Shown here piece by piece: positions 24,714 through 37,995 of a DNA stretch of 64,000 bases. Position numbers and translations under genes: made by a program. The stretch lies in NCBI RefSeq assembly GCF_014905395.1, contig NZ_BNDT01000004.1, forward strand, positions 62,001-126,000, written 5' to 3'. The notes beneath the pieces were generated by a model, which ran no database searches, had not been told where the DNA came from, and saw only the letters and a program-made list of their open reading frames with translations. The stretch is from Lactococcus taiwanensis (GTDB lineage Bacteria; Bacillota; Bacilli; Lactobacillales; Streptococcaceae). Position 1 is the first letter of the stretch, and every line of letters begins with the position of its first letter.

Positions 24714-25575
24714 TTTCAATCTCCCTTAACAAAGCTTCTTTAACTTGCGAAGTGGGCATCACTTTTCCAGTCCATAAGCGAAAGCTCTCCGCTGCTTGAC
24801 CAATTAACATGCCCAAACCATTTTCTGTCTGCGCCCCTTGCCGTTTGGCCCACTTTAAAAACGGCGTCTCTTTAACTTTATAGATGATATCAATAACTAA
24901 CGTACTTGAAAGAATTCGTACCTCTTCATCCAGCGGCATTCCAACTCCATCCATGCCCACAGAAGTCGCATTGACTAAGAGAGCTGATTCATCCAGTAGA
25001 CTTTGCAAGCGAAAGCGTTCTGACAGACTAATCAGCTCAATCCTTATACCAGTATGTACTGACAGTGTTGTCAGTCGGTGCTGCAAGGGCTCAAAGGAAG
25101 CTGACGGACGAGCTAGGACGTTAATTTTTTTAGCTCCCAATAACGCTGCTTGTGCAATAATCGCAATTGCGGCACCACCGCCACCAATAATCGTCAAGAT
25201 TTCCCCCCTCATCTGAAAATCATAGGGCTTGAGGCTCTCAAAAAAACCACGGCCATCTGTATTATAAGCCACTAACTTTCCTTGGCTGTTGACAATTGTA
25301 TTGGCAGCACCAATCAAGCGCACTTCCTCGCTCTGCTCATCCACAAAATCAAGGACAGCGCTCTTAAAGGGCATTGAGAGGTTGATGCCATACATGTCCA
25401 AATTACGCACATTTGCAACACATTCGGCGAGATGCTCCGCCGGAATTTCCCAGGCCAAATACACTCCATTTTCTTCTGTCCAATCAAACGTAAAGTTATG
25501 AATAAAAGGAGATAAGCTGTGCTTAATGGGATTAGCGACCACAGCAGCCATCCGTGTATGTCCATTTATTTTCAT
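24697..25575 (-). CDS. aroE: Shikimate 5-dehydrogenase
   Basis: An NADPH-dependent enzyme of about 292 residues reducing 3-dehydroshikimate to shikimate. The substrate domain shows [17 protein letters not shown] and the catalytic Lys in [17 protein letters not shown]; the NADP domain shows [12 protein letters not shown] and [11 protein letters not shown] chose ATG 25575 with GGGAG 8 bases upstream; an ATG at 25593 has none. One perfect palindrome copy (LTTLSV) and one degenerate copy lie within it. First aromatic gene after the dedA terminator. Confidence 0.94.
   Translation of the reverse strand: MKINGHTRMAAVVANPIKHSLSPFIHNFTFDWTEENGVYLAWEIPAEHLAECVANVRNLDMYGINLSMPFKSAVLDFVDEQSEEVRLIGAANTIVNSQGKLVAYNTDGRGFFESLKPYDFQMRGEILTIIGGGGAAIAIIAQAALLGAKKINVLARPSASFEPLQHRLTTLSVHTGIRIELISLSERFRLQSLLDESALLVNATSVGMDGVGMPLDEEVRILSSTLVIDIIYKVKETPFLKWAKRQGAQTENGLGMLIGQAAESFRLWTGKVMPTSQVKEALLREIENENKG
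25019..25036. repeat. Degenerate dispersed palindrome (spacer AGACTA, one mismatch), intragenic
   Basis: TCTGAC-N6-ATCAGC in aroE, read in the common frame as Leu-Ile-Ser-Leu-Ser. It is 22 bases from a perfect copy. Confidence 0.4.
25058..25075. repeat. Dispersed palindrome copy 10 (spacer AGTGTT), intragenic
   Basis: ACTGAC-N6-GTCAGT in aroE, read as Leu-Thr-Thr-Leu-Ser-Val. Confidence 0.85.
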
Positions 25576-25595
25576 TAAAAGTGCTCCCAACATTT

Positions 25596-25613
25596 ACTGA
25601 CCAAGCTGTCAGC
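25596..25613. repeat. Dispersed palindrome copy 11 (spacer CAAGCT)
   Basis: ACTGAC-N6-GTCAGC in the aroE 5' leader, 20 bases upstream of the chosen ATG and close to the ribosome site. Confidence 0.85.
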
Positions 25614-25629
25614 TAATTTTTGAATAAAA

Positions 25630-25660
25630 AAAGAGGACTGACAGATTCGTAAGTCCTATT
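25630..25660 (-). terminator. dedA terminator, stem resembles a degenerate palindrome copy
   Basis: Stem AGGACT / AGTCCT, then a T-rich run on the minus strand. Its core ACTGAC-N6-GTAAGT is one base off the dispersed palindrome. Confidence 0.7.
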
Positions 25661-25671
25661 TTATCATAAAA

Positions 25672-26328
25672 TTATGAAGCCTTGCGCCCTGCGAGTATGC
25701 GTTTTAATACCCCGATGAGTGCGGGAAGCAAGGAAACCACGACAATAGCAATCATAATGATTTCAAAATGCTGCTTCACAAAAGGAATACCGCCAAAGAG
25801 ATAGCCTGCCCCTAGAGCGACAATTACCCAAGCAAAACCTCCTAAAAAGTTAAAGAATACAAATTTTTTGTGCGACATTTTTCCTGCTCCAGCAGTAAAA
25901 GGAACAACCGTCCGGATGATCGGCATGAACCTCCCTAAAAATATCGCCCACGCACCCCATTTATCAAAGAAATGATGTGCCTCTTTCATATATTCTGGCT
26001 TCAAAAACCGCGATAACGTTTTATGTTTGGGGATAACATCTCCAAACCGTCGTCCAATCTCATAGTTGAGCAAATTAGCAATAAAAGCAGTTAGACCCAT
26101 TGAAAGAATTAACAAGCCCAAAGAAAGTTTCCCATTGGACATTGCGGCAAGCGAACCCACAAAGAACAAAATCGAATCACCAGGTAAAAAGGGGAAAATG
26201 ACTAGACCTGTTTCTATGAAAATAATGGCGCCAAGAACCAGATAAATCCAAATATGACCATTCGGCATCTGTGCAAAATTAGCCATCCATTCATTAAAAA
26301 ATCCAAAAATCGAAAGTTGTATAAACAT
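25672..26328 (-). CDS. DedA-family membrane protein
   Basis: A protein of about 218 residues with the DedA/VTT signature: GAIIFIETGLVIFPFLPGDSILFFVGSLA, then the conserved FFDKWGAWAIFLGRFMPIIRTVVPFTAGAGKMSHKKF stretch (split here: FLGRFMPIIRT and PFTAGAGKMSHKKF). DedA proteins are linked to membrane homeostasis and to flipping of undecaprenyl phosphate or phospholipids. ATG 26328 with AAAAGGAA is the better start; an upstream ATG lies in the ribosome site itself. Monocistronic. Confidence 0.88.
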   Translation of the reverse strand: MFIQLSIFGFFNEWMANFAQMPNGHIWIYLVLGAIIFIETGLVIFPFLPGDSILFFVGSLAAMSNGKLSLGLLILSMGLTAFIANLLNYEIGRRFGDVIPKHKTLSRFLKPEYMKEAHHFFDKWGAWAIFLGRFMPIIRTVVPFTAGAGKMSHKKFVFFNFLGGFAWVIVALGAGYLFGGIPFVKQHFEIIMIAIVVVSLLPALIGVLKRILAGRKAS

Positions 26329-26416
26329 AATGTTCCTTTTCAATCTCAGCTGACCCTATTCAAGAACGGCTGAGCATCTTTTTTACTTGTTTTAAGCATA
26401 TACAAGCACTCGTACA

Positions 26417-26445
26417 ATTTTACACTAAAAAGCCTTTTTTGACAA
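26417..26445 (-). promoter_or_regulatory. dedA promoter
   Basis: TTGTCA (26445-26440), 17-base spacer, TAAAAT (26422-26417). Confidence 0.6.
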
Positions 26446-26490
26446 CAACAGTTCCGTGACAAACCCTCAGAAAGCTAACAAAATCACAAA

Positions 26491-26509
26491 ATGTAAGAAA
26501 ACCTTACAT
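26491..26509. promoter_or_regulatory. GlnR operator upstream of glnPQ
   Basis: TGTAA-N7-TTACA, an exact match to the GlnR box TGTNA-N7-TNACA, inside a perfect inverted repeat ATGTAAG-N5-CTTACAT. It ends 4 bases before the -35 of glnP. GlnR represses nitrogen-assimilation genes in lactococci and streptococci. Confidence 0.7.
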
Positions 26510-26513
26510 GAGC

Positions 26514-26542
26514 TTGAAACCTTTTCATTTTTGTGATATAAT
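26514..26542 (+). promoter_or_regulatory. glnPQ promoter
   Basis: TTGAAA, 17-base spacer, TATAAT. A leader of about 130 bases follows, with a hairpin AAATCGTG (26593-26600) / CACGATTT (26621-26628). No T run follows the hairpin, so it is probably not a terminator. Confidence 0.75.
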
Positions 26543-26683
26543 TTTTCCAGAAATAAAATATACTGAGCTCGCCTCTTAAAAATCCAGAAAATAAATCGTG
26601 TGTTCTTTAGGTTTAACTAGCACGATTTTCTAATTTCCTTGATTTTTAATAGTCGAGTTCAAATCTTATAATAGGGGGACGAA

Positions 26684-28831
26684 ATGAAGAAATTCTTTCT
26701 TGCTCTGGCAGTTCTCATTGCCACCGTCACAGGCTTTTCAGCACTATCTACAAAGGTACAGGCTGAAACAACCGTAAAAATTGCATCTGATAGTGCTTAT
26801 GCACCCTTCGAATTTCAGAATGATCAGAAAAAATGGGTAGGGATTGATGTCGACATCATGAACGAGGTCGCTAAAATCAACGACTGGAAAGTTGAAATGA
26901 CCTATCCAGGATTTGATGCCGCGCTTCAAAACCTTAAAGCGGGTAAAGTGGATGGAGTCATCGCAGGGATGACAATCACTGACGAACGTAAAGAAACTTT
27001 TGATTTTTCAAATCCTTACTATACTTCTGCTTTGACTATCGCCACAGCAAAAAACTCAGATATCAAAGACTATAGCCAGTTAAAAGGAAAAGCAGTCGGT
27101 GCGAAAAACGGCACTGCAGCTCAAACATGGCTACAAGAAAACCAGAAGAAATATGGTTATACCATCAAAACCTATGCTGACGGCGTTCACATGTTTGCCG
27201 CTCTCACTTCTGGTAACATCGCAGGAGCGATGGACGAAGTTCCTGTCATCTCATACGCAATCAAACAAGGGCAAGATTTAGCAATGAACTTCCCTTCTAT
27301 CTCTCTTTCTGGTGGCTATGGTTTTGCTGTAATGAAGGGTGAAAATAAAAACCTCATTGACGGCTTTAATAAAGCACTCGCTCAAATGAAATCAAATGGC
27401 GAGTATGATAAAATCTTAGAAAAATATGGTGTCACTTCTTCTAAAAAAGCTACGCCTAAAAAGGCGGTCTATACTATCGCCTCAGATAATAGTTTTGCAC
27501 CCTTTGAGTTTCAAAATGAAGACAAAAAATTCACAGGGATTGACGTTGATCTCCTGACTGCCATCGCTAAAGATCAAGGATTTAAACTGAAATGGAATTT
27601 CGTTGGGTTCCAAGCCGCTGTAGATTCTATTCAGGCAGGACACGCTGATGGGATGATGTCTGGAATGTCCATTACCGATGCCCGTAAAGAAGTATTCAAC
27701 TTCGGTGATCCTTACTTCTCATCCAACTTAACACTCGCCGTTTCAAGTACTGACGACAGCATCAAAGCTTGGAAAGACCTCAAAGGTAAGACCTTAGGGG
27801 CCAAAAATGGGACAGCTTCATTTGATTATCTCAACAAGCATGCTAAAGAATATGGCTATACCGTCAAAACTTTCTCTGATGCTACAACAATGTACTCCTC
27901 ATTAAATAACGGTTCCATTAATGCTTTGATGGATGATGAACCTGTCATTCAATATGCCATTAAACAAGGCCAAAAATTCGCTACACCTCTCAAAGCTATT
28001 CCTGATGGACAGTATGGTTTTGCTGTTAAAAAAGGCTCTAATCCTGAACTTATCGAAATGTTTAACAATGGCTTAGCTAATCTTCGGGCAAATGGACAGT
28101 ACGACAAAATCATCAATAAATATCTCGCCAATGACGCCAAAACCGTTAAAGCAGGAACCAAAGAAAATACAGTCCTTGGGATTTTAAAAAATAACTGGGA
28201 CCAAATTGGACATGGCTTACTTGTTACTCTTGAGTTGGCACTCCTTTCCTTTATACTTGCAATGATTGTCGGTGTAATCTTTGGTTTATTCTCTGTATCA
28301 CCAAGCAAGATTTTGCGTACTATCGCACGGATTTATGTCGATCTTAATCGTTCAGTACCCCTTCTAGTATTGACAATCTTCATTTTCTATGGCATACCAA
28401 ACCTTCTTCAGATGATTACCGGACACCAATCACCGCTCAATGAATTCACTGCTGGTGTTATCGCACTGACTCTTAATTCTTCAGCTTATATCTCTGAAAT
28501 CGTCCGCTCTGGTGTACAAGCTGTACCGGCTGGGCAAATGGAAGCCAGTCGTTCACTAGGACTTCCTTACGCTACTTCAATGCGTAAAGTCATCCTACCT
28601 CAAGCCATTAAAATTACAATCCCTAGTTTGATTAACCAATTCATCATTACATTAAAAGATACCACACTGGTTTCCGTTATCGGACTGGTTGAATTGCTCC
28701 AAACAGGGCAAATTATCGTCGCACGTAACTTCCAAGCCTTCCGTGTTTATGGATTAATTGGTTTAGTTTACATGATTGTCCTCCTCTTCTTGATGTGGGT
28801 TGGTCGTCGTGTAGAAAAAAGAATGAAATAA
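26684..28831 (+). CDS. glnP: Glutamine/glutamate ABC importer: two binding domains fused to permease
   Basis: A 715-residue fusion. Residues 1-27 are a signal sequence; about 30-250 and 258-480 are two tandem type-II substrate-binding domains (each with [12 protein letters not shown]- or [12 protein letters not shown]-like starts and GAKNGTA loops); about 500-715 is the permease domain, with the EAA-type loop near [23 protein letters not shown]. This matches GlnP of the L. lactis GlnPQ system, which takes up glutamine and glutamate (and asparagine) with two domains of differing affinity. ATG follows AGGGGGAC. Downstream glnQ starts 16 bases later. GlnR control is likely. Confidence 0.95.
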   Translation: MKKFFLALAVLIATVTGFSALSTKVQAETTVKIASDSAYAPFEFQNDQKKWVGIDVDIMNEVAKINDWKVEMTYPGFDAALQNLKAGKVDGVIAGMTITDERKETFDFSNPYYTSALTIATAKNSDIKDYSQLKGKAVGAKNGTAAQTWLQENQKKYGYTIKTYADGVHMFAALTSGNIAGAMDEVPVISYAIKQGQDLAMNFPSISLSGGYGFAVMKGENKNLIDGFNKALAQMKSNGEYDKILEKYGVTSSKKATPKKAVYTIASDNSFAPFEFQNEDKKFTGIDVDLLTAIAKDQGFKLKWNFVGFQAAVDSIQAGHADGMMSGMSITDARKEVFNFGDPYFSSNLTLAVSSTDDSIKAWKDLKGKTLGAKNGTASFDYLNKHAKEYGYTVKTFSDATTMYSSLNNGSINALMDDEPVIQYAIKQGQKFATPLKAIPDGQYGFAVKKGSNPELIEMFNNGLANLRANGQYDKIINKYLANDAKTVKAGTKENTVLGILKNNWDQIGHGLLVTLELALLSFILAMIVGVIFGLFSVSPSKILRTIARIYVDLNRSVPLLVLTIFIFYGIPNLLQMITGHQSPLNEFTAGVIALTLNSSAYISEIVRSGVQAVPAGQMEASRSLGLPYATSMRKVILPQAIKITIPSLINQFIITLKDTTLVSVIGLVELLQTGQIIVARNFQAFRVYGLIGLVYMIVLLFLMWVGRRVEKRMK

Positions 28832-28847
28832 GGAGAACATACTAAAT

Positions 28848-29591
28848 ATGGGAATCAATACTCAAATCGAAGTCACTGATCTTCACAAATCTTTTGGAAA
28901 AAACGAAGTTCTAAAAGGAATTACAACAAAATTTGAAAAAGGTGATGTCGTCTGCATCATTGGCCCTTCAGGTTCTGGAAAATCAACTTTTCTTAGAGCT
29001 TTAAACGGCCTTGAAATAGCTACATCTGGCGACATTATTATTGATGGCTTTAACCTTACTGACAAAAATACAAACCTTAATCTTGTTCGTCAAAACGTTG
29101 GAATGGTTTTCCAACATTTCAATCTTTTCCCAAACATGACTGTTTTAGAAAACATTACTTATGCTCCCACAGAATTGAAGAAAATGACGAAAGATGAGGC
29201 AAATAAAAAAGCCCTCGAGTTACTCGAAACTGTAGGATTGTCGGATAAAAAAGATGCTATGCCAGAAATGCTTTCCGGTGGTCAAAAACAACGCGTAGCG
29301 ATAGCACGAGCTCTTGCTATGAATCCTGATGTCATGCTCTTTGACGAGCCTACATCTGCACTGGATCCGGAAATGGTCGGCGATGTGCTTGCTGTTATGC
29401 AAAAATTGGCTGAAGAAGGGATGACCATGCTGATTGTAACCCATGAAATGGGATTTGCTCGTAAGGTCGCTAACCGGGTGATCTTTACTGATGGTGGCGT
29501 AATCCTAGAGGATGGTACTCCAGAGGAACTTTTTGATCATCCAAAGCATCCCCGTTTACAAGATTTTCTATCTAAAGTTCTAAATGCCTAA
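28848..29591 (+). CDS. glnQ: Glutamine ABC importer ATPase
   Basis: A 247-residue ATPase of the polar amino-acid group: Walker [16 protein letters not shown] near 40, Q-loop [13 protein letters not shown], signature [19 protein letters not shown], Walker [17 protein letters not shown], and the switch His in VTHEMGFA. It powers GlnP. It shares long stretches with the other ATPase at 55501-56235, including the [20 protein letters not shown] segment. AAGGAG precedes the ATG. Confidence 0.95.
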   Translation: MGINTQIEVTDLHKSFGKNEVLKGITTKFEKGDVVCIIGPSGSGKSTFLRALNGLEIATSGDIIIDGFNLTDKNTNLNLVRQNVGMVFQHFNLFPNMTVLENITYAPTELKKMTKDEANKKALELLETVGLSDKKDAMPEMLSGGQKQRVAIARALAMNPDVMLFDEPTSALDPEMVGDVLAVMQKLAEEGMTMLIVTHEMGFARKVANRVIFTDGGVILEDGTPEELFDHPKHPRLQDFLSKVLNA

Positions 29592-29618
29592 AAAAGCACC
29601 TCTAAGAGGTGCTTTTTT
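29590..29618 (+). terminator. glnPQ terminator
   Basis: Stem AAGCACCTC-TAA-GAGGTGCTT followed by T6. Confidence 0.9.
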
Positions 29619-29690
29619 ACTAACCCTCAAGCTGCTTTCTGAGTATCAGAAGTTTAATGCTATGATGCGTTAAATTTTAGTCCATTCACC

Positions 29691-30410
29691 CTAGAGAATG
29701 AGTGGATTTTTAATTAGCCTTTGAGCTTTTGTAATAGTGTCTTCTTCTGTCACCACTACATCATGCACTTGTATATCTTTGGATTCTAAAACTAGCAGGT
29801 GTGTGGCTTCAGAGAGTGTATTTGCTTCTTTCGCCTCCAAGCAACCGATAATATAACTCAGGCTTCGTGTGTTCAGATATATTTGGGGAAGTTCTGTAGT
29901 TTCAAGGATTTCATCATTAAGATATACTTTTATCTTAAGAAAAATGTCAGTCTGTTTCCTTAAATATCCCTTTCGTAAAAGATGAGCAATATGTTTTTGT
30001 CCAACGGGTAAATAATCATGTTTCCAACACCAATGTGAAATAAGCTGTGCGCCATAACCAATAATCAAAGCAATGAAGGTTATAGCAAACATTTTAAAAA
30101 AGATATCAAAGGAACCTGCACCAGGAACGAGATCGCTGAAGAACTCTTCTCGACTGGGCAATATTAGAATAATGAGAACAAGAGCAATCAAAGAACCCGT
30201 AATAACTGACTGTCGCTCAATATTTTTCATTACTCGTTCCTCATACTCACTCTTTAACTCTTCCACTTGCTGTATAAGTACTTCTAGTTTCTCCAATAAT
30301 CTAAAAATTTTCCAACAATCATCCAGTACCAATGCAGTTCTCTCCCTTAATGCTTCTTTTATACTTCCAAAAACTTTCCTTAGTTTAACATGTTCACAGC
30401 CTTTTGGCAA
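29691..30410 (-). CDS. Unrecognised membrane protein with N-terminal coiled coil
   Basis: Up to 239 residues. A charged, probably coiled N-terminal stretch (KLEVLIQQVEELKSEYEERVMKN) leads to two helices near residues 70-87 and 104-130, then a soluble C-terminal part of about 100 residues. I recognise no family. The start is unclear: the first possible codon is TTG 30410, with no ribosome site and beside the atp terminator. A TTG at 30332 has AAGGGAG about 9 bases upstream and may be the true start. No promoter is visible, so it could also be a 5'-truncated remnant. Confidence 0.55.
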   Translation of the reverse strand: MPKGCEHVKLRKVFGSIKEALRERTALVLDDCWKIFRLLEKLEVLIQQVEELKSEYEERVMKNIERQSVITGSLIALVLIILILPSREEFFSDLVPGAGSFDIFFKMFAITFIALIIGYGAQLISHWCWKHDYLPVGQKHIAHLLRKGYLRKQTDIFLKIKVYLNDEILETTELPQIYLNTRSLSYIIGCLEAKEANTLSEATHLLVLESKDIQVHDVVVTEEDTITKAQRLIKNPLIL

Positions 30411-30416
30411 TAAAAA

Positions 30417-30441
30417 TAAAAAACACCAGATGGTGTTTTTT
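30417..30441 (-). terminator. ATP synthase operon terminator
   Basis: Stem AAAACACC-N4-GGTGTTTT with T runs on both strands. It lies 8 bases past the atpC stop. Confidence 0.85.
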
Positions 30442-30448
30442 ATTTTTA

Positions 30449-30874
30449 TTATTTATGGGATGAAACATTCAAACGGTTCAGAGCACGATGAAGCGCTACT
30501 TGTGCACGTTTGATCTCATCTGTTTTCTTCTCAGCTTTAGCCGCTTCAAGTGCTTTTTCAGCACGTATTTTCGCCCGTTCAGCACGAGAAACATCAATGT
30601 CTCGATTACGTTCAGCAGAGTCAGCAACTATCGTTACTAAACTGTCCTTAATCTCAATAATACCTCCATTTACAGCGATATAATCGACATGTGTTTCATC
30701 ATCTGGACGACGCACTTTTAACTCATCAATTTCAAGACCAGCAATCGTTGAAATCATGTTAGGCAAGATACCGATCTCACCGTTTGTTGTACGAGCAGTA
30801 ATATAAGAGGCGTGATGATCATAGACCATACCAGCCGGCGTAATCACTTGAAGTGTCATGACGTTTTCAGACAT
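30449..30874 (-). CDS. atpC: F1Fo ATP synthase epsilon subunit
   Basis: A 141-residue central-stalk subunit that couples rotation and can inhibit ATP hydrolysis. N-terminal beta-sandwich ([28 protein letters not shown]) and C-terminal helical hairpin rich in Ala/Lys/Glu ([21 protein letters not shown], split here as two helices). ATG follows TTGGAGG. It sits 173 bases after atpD, an unusually wide gap for this operon, but no terminator is evident. Confidence 0.95.
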   Translation of the reverse strand: MSENVMTLQVITPAGMVYDHHASYITARTTNGEIGILPNMISTIAGLEIDELKVRRPDDETHVDYIAVNGGIIEIKDSLVTIVADSAERNRDIDVSRAERAKIRAEKALEAAKAEKKTDEIKRAQVALHRALNRLNVSSHK

Positions 30875-31047
30875 TCGAATCCTCCAATTTATCTATGAAA
30901 ATCTCACTTACAAAGAGAGGTCTTTCTCTAATAAGTCGCTTTTAACACGTTGTCATCTCTCCGACAAAAATATCAGAAACAGAGACACTCAGTATAAAGC
31001 GTACTTTTTAAGATGTCTCACTCTTTTTCAATCCATAAAAAATTGAA
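30875..31047 (-). other. atpD-atpC intergenic gap
   Basis: 173 bases without a convincing ORF. The transcript strand has GAGAAAGACCTCTC-type short repeats and a strong ribosome site at its end, but no clear promoter or terminator. Confidence 0.4.
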
Positions 31048-32508
<1,461 letters not shown>

Positions 32509-32562
32509 TTATTTTTGCCAGTAAAAAATTACTGACGAAGACAATTAAGATTCTTAGCCATT

Positions 32563-32580
32563 ACTGACAAAGCCGTCAGT
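32563..32580. repeat. Dispersed palindrome copy 12 (spacer AAAGCC)
   Basis: TT-ACTGAC-N6-GTCAGT-AA between atpG and atpD, ending 2 bases from the atpG stop codon. No T run follows, so the operon is not expected to terminate here. Confidence 0.85.
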
Positions 32581-32582
32581 AA

Positions 32583-33452
32583 TTAAAGCGCTGAAGCACC
32601 TGCCACGATTTCCGTAATTTCTTGAGTAATCGAAGCTTGGCGGGCACGGTTATATTGAATCGTCAAATCATTGATAACAGAGTGTGCATTGTCTGTTGCA
32701 GTACGCATAGCTGTCATACCTGCCGCATGTTCTGCTGTCTTAGCATCAACAATTGATCCATAAATCATGCTCTCAGCATATTGTGGCAACAATTGGTTTA
32801 AGATTGTTTCACGATCTGGTTCTAATTCAAATGTTTCAAGAGAAGGTTTTTGGTCTCCCTTAGCCTCAAAAGAGATTGGTAACATTTTTTCCATACGTGC
32901 ATCACTGACTAATGAATTCACATGGTGATTATAGCAAACATAGAGTTCATCAAATTCACCAGCTTGATATTCAGTCACGGCTTCTGTTACAATCGCGCGA
33001 ACTTCTTCAAAAGTAGGTTGATCTGAAAGCCCACGTAAAACGTAGGATACTTTCACATTACGTGCTTTAAAGAAGTCTGCACCAGTACCACCAAGAGCAA
33101 GGATCGTATATTCACTTTCACTTGCATGACGACTTCGAATGGTATTCATAACAGATTTTAAAATATTTGAATTATAACCACCGACAAGTCCCCTATCCGA
33201 TGTAATCACTAAATAGCCCGTTTTTTTAACTTCGCGCTTAATCATCATTGGATTTTTGGCAGGTTCTTTGTCTGAAGAAACCAAGTCAGTAGTAATCTTG
33301 CGAACTTTTTCAGCATAAGTCTGAAAAGCTTTTGCATGAGATTCTGCTTTTTGAAGTTTCGCAGCGGAAACCATTTGCATGGCTCCTGTGATTTGACTTG
33401 TTTTCTTCGTTGAGGCAATCTTTGTTTTAATTTCGTTAAGTGAAGCTCCCAT
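32583..33452 (-). CDS. atpG: F1Fo ATP synthase gamma subunit
   Basis: A 289-residue rotor shaft. N-terminal helix [25 protein letters not shown] (shown in part: [18 protein letters not shown]) with the family's basic pattern, [12 protein letters not shown] in the middle, and C-terminal helix [20 protein letters not shown] with [11 protein letters not shown]. Typical length. It starts 15 bases after atpA. Confidence 0.96.
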   Translation of the reverse strand: MGASLNEIKTKIASTKKTSQITGAMQMVSAAKLQKAESHAKAFQTYAEKVRKITTDLVSSDKEPAKNPMMIKREVKKTGYLVITSDRGLVGGYNSNILKSVMNTIRSRHASESEYTILALGGTGADFFKARNVKVSYVLRGLSDQPTFEEVRAIVTEAVTEYQAGEFDELYVCYNHHVNSLVSDARMEKMLPISFEAKGDQKPSLETFELEPDRETILNQLLPQYAESMIYGSIVDAKTAEHAAGMTAMRTATDNAHSVINDLTIQYNRARQASITQEITEIVAGASAL

Positions 33453-33467
33453 TAGTTAGCCTCCTTA

Positions 33468-35512
<2,045 letters not shown>

Positions 35513-35525
35513 GCGGTCGCCTCCC

Positions 35526-36032
35526 TTACTCGCCAAGTTTTGCTAAATAGCTATCAATGAGTTCTGATTGTTCGTTCGTGTCAAGAGATTGCCCAATCAA
35601 CTTTTCAGCAATTTGAACTGAAATGTTCGCCACTTCCCCTTTAACAGAGTTAAGCGCTTCTTTACGTTCTTGTTCAATGTCTTCTTGAGCGCGTTTTTTC
35701 AAGCTACTAGCTTCTTCATTCGCGGTCGCAAGTACTTTTGCACGATTTTGTGAAGCAGTATCGTTCGCAACTTGAATGATGTTAGCAGCTTCTTCTTTCG
35801 AACCAGCAAGTTCCGCTTGACGTTGTTTTACCAAGTCAGCAGCTTGTTTGTTATTCGCTTCTGCTGCATCGATATCATCAGATATTTTTTTTGCACGATT
35901 TGCAAACACACTTGTGATTGCATTCCAAGCAAAGAGGCGCAACAATATCAGCAAAATGATAAAGGCACCTGAAACAACGATGATGTTACCGAGAACGGTA
36001 TTTGGAGCAGCTTCTAATAATAATGTTGACAA
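35526..36032 (-). CDS. atpF: F1Fo ATP synthase b subunit
   Basis: A 168-residue peripheral-stalk protein: an N-terminal membrane helix (about 12-34, [18 protein letters not shown]) followed by a long charged helix rich in Ala, Glu and Lys ([20 protein letters not shown] onward) that dimerises as a coiled coil. Standard length. It lies between atpB and atpH in the usual order. Confidence 0.94.
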   Translation of the reverse strand: MSTLLLEAAPNTVLGNIIVVSGAFIILLILLRLFAWNAITSVFANRAKKISDDIDAAEANNKQAADLVKQRQAELAGSKEEAANIIQVANDTASQNRAKVLATANEEASSLKKRAQEDIEQERKEALNSVKGEVANISVQIAEKLIGQSLDTNEQSELIDSYLAKLGE

Positions 36033-36046
36033 TTTCTACTCCTTTC

Positions 36047-36760
36047 TTAATGTTCTGCTATGATTTTATGGCTAATGTACAAGTTTGTCAAAAGGACAAA
36101 GACATAAGCTTGGAGGGCTGAAATAAATAATGAGAAGCCGATCCATGCAATTTCCAAGATCCAAGCCACAGGAAGCATCCACATCGTAGATTGAATCATA
36201 CCTGCAATAAGGCCAAGCATGATTTCACCTGCAAAGATATTCCCGTAAAGCCGGAGTCCCAAGGAGAGCGCATTTGTGAATTCTTCCAAAATATTCATTG
36301 GAAGAAGCCCTTTTGGATCTTTCCAAAAAGCGACTTTCAGATAACCTTTAAAACCAAATTTTTGAACACCTAAAGTGTTTGACAAGACGACTACAAGAAG
36401 CGCAAGCGTCAAATCGACTGTGGGATTCGCTGTTGGTGATTTCCACAGTGAAACATCTCCTGGTGTGCTAATTTTGGTTACCAGCCCGATGCAGTTGGCA
36501 ATAAGAAGGAAAGAAAAGAGGGTAAAGTTCAAGAGCGCAAAGCGTGGCGCTTCATGGGGCCCGACATTGTCTTTGGAAACACCATTGACAAAATCAACCA
36601 CCCACTCAAGAACATTTTGTTTACCTTTGGGTTTGAGCTGCATATTACGGCTCGCCCAAAATACCAGACCGAACACAATGAGGACAGTCACAAATGTCAT
36701 CACAGTGATTGTTCCATCAAATGGAATTGGCCCAATATTAAAGGTCCATGTTGATTCCAT
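36047..36760 (-). CDS. atpB: F1Fo ATP synthase a subunit
   Basis: A 237-residue membrane stator with five to six helices. The proton-path Arg is in the helix with LSLGLRLYGNIFAGEIMLGL near residue 170, and a C-terminal LQAYVFVLLTNLYISHK segment follows. Length is standard for Firmicutes. It follows atpE by 44 bases, the lactococcal and streptococcal arrangement. Confidence 0.95.
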   Translation of the reverse strand: MESTWTFNIGPIPFDGTITVMTFVTVLIVFGLVFWASRNMQLKPKGKQNVLEWVVDFVNGVSKDNVGPHEAPRFALLNFTLFSFLLIANCIGLVTKISTPGDVSLWKSPTANPTVDLTLALLVVVLSNTLGVQKFGFKGYLKVAFWKDPKGLLPMNILEEFTNALSLGLRLYGNIFAGEIMLGLIAGMIQSTMWMLPVAWILEIAWIGFSLFISALQAYVFVLLTNLYISHKIIAEH

Positions 36761-36804
36761 ATCTGTTCTTCCTTTCTGTTTTTAAAATTTCTTTGAGAAA
36801 AATT

Positions 36805-37099
<295 letters not shown>

Positions 37100-37150
37100 A
37101 GACTAGCATGTAATTTTCATAGATTTTCATCATATTTTACATTTTTGTCT

Positions 37151-37165
37151 TTGTAAGCGGTTGAT
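37151..37165. promoter_or_regulatory. Candidate cre (CcpA) site upstream of the atp operon
   Basis: TTGTAAGCGGTTGAT matches the cre consensus WTGNAANCGNWNNCW with one mismatch. It lies about 85 bases upstream of the atp start site and past the estA stop. Confidence 0.3.
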
Positions 37166-37218
37166 GTTTGATAATGTTTGCATGAAAAGGTTCTCCTCGT
37201 ACTGAGCAGAATTTATTT

Positions 37219-37995
37219 TTAGCTAAGGCGTTCCTCTTGCACATAATCAATAGGAAGCCACTGTAAAATGCTTTCGATTTTTTGAGACCAATAATACCAT
37301 TCATGTGTTCCGGGAGCAGTCTCATAAGTCAAATCATAGCCCAATTTTTTTAAACGTGAGGCAACAAACTCGTTTCCTGGAAAGAGTTCATCCTGTTCAC
37401 CACACCACGCATAAAGTTTAGGACGTTTTCCTGTGAAGCTTTCAGCAAGAGTAAGGATTTCATTTGGAGAGCCTTTAAATTGCTCCCAACTTCCAAATAA
37501 ACCTCCCCAAAAAGCTGCATTTTCATCAAAACGATCTTGCATGCCCTCAAAGGTTAAGACACCTGATAAACTTGCAACATAACTAAACTGTTCTGTACCC
37601 AACCCAATGCGATAGGCCCCATAACCACCCATTGATAGGCCAGCAATAAAGTTTTTCTCTCGTTTGTTTGACAAGTTGGGAAAGAAATTATGGATGACTT
37701 TAGGTAATTCATGAGCCGTTGCCTCAAAATAATTCATACCATAAGTGGTATTGACATAGAAGCCTAACTCCGTAGCTGGCATAACAATTGCAAGATTGGT
37801 ATGTCGCACAAGCCGCTCTATTCCTGAGCGTATGAGCCATGAATTCTCATTCCCAGACATACCATGTAAAAGATAAAGAACTGGAATATCTGTTTCCGTA
37901 AGCGCATCAACCTTGCTGGCTTCAGGATAAATTACTTTAACATTCCGGTTCATCCCAAGCGTTTCGGAATAATATTCCAAATTAATGAGTGCCAT
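37219..37995 (-). CDS. estA: EstA-type serine esterase (tributyrin esterase)
   Basis: A 258-residue alpha/beta hydrolase of the esterase D / S-formylglutathione hydrolase-like group. The nucleophile Ser is in IAGLSMGGYGAYRI near residue 121, YLLHGMSGNENSW gives the oxyanion region near 42, and PGTHEWYYWSQKI holds the catalytic His near 233. The sequence fits lactococcal EstA, which hydrolyses short-chain acyl esters and makes flavour esters. No signal peptide, so cytoplasmic. GGGAG lies just before ATG 37995. Confidence 0.88.
   Translation of the reverse strand: MALINLEYYSETLGMNRNVKVIYPEASKVDALTETDIPVLYLLHGMSGNENSWLIRSGIERLVRHTNLAIVMPATELGFYVNTTYGMNYFEATAHELPKVIHNFFPNLSNKREKNFIAGLSMGGYGAYRIGLGTEQFSYVASLSGVLTFEGMQDRFDENAAFWGGLFGSWEQFKGSPNEILTLAESFTGKRPKLYAWCGEQDELFPGNEFVASRLKKLGYDLTYETAPGTHEWYYWSQKIESILQWLPIDYVQEERLS

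Noticed and set aside
25619-25665. Attenuator in the aroE leader formed by the hairpin after dedA
   Set aside because: A TAAAAT near 25662 could precede it, but there is no good -35 and the hairpin is better explained as the dedA terminator.
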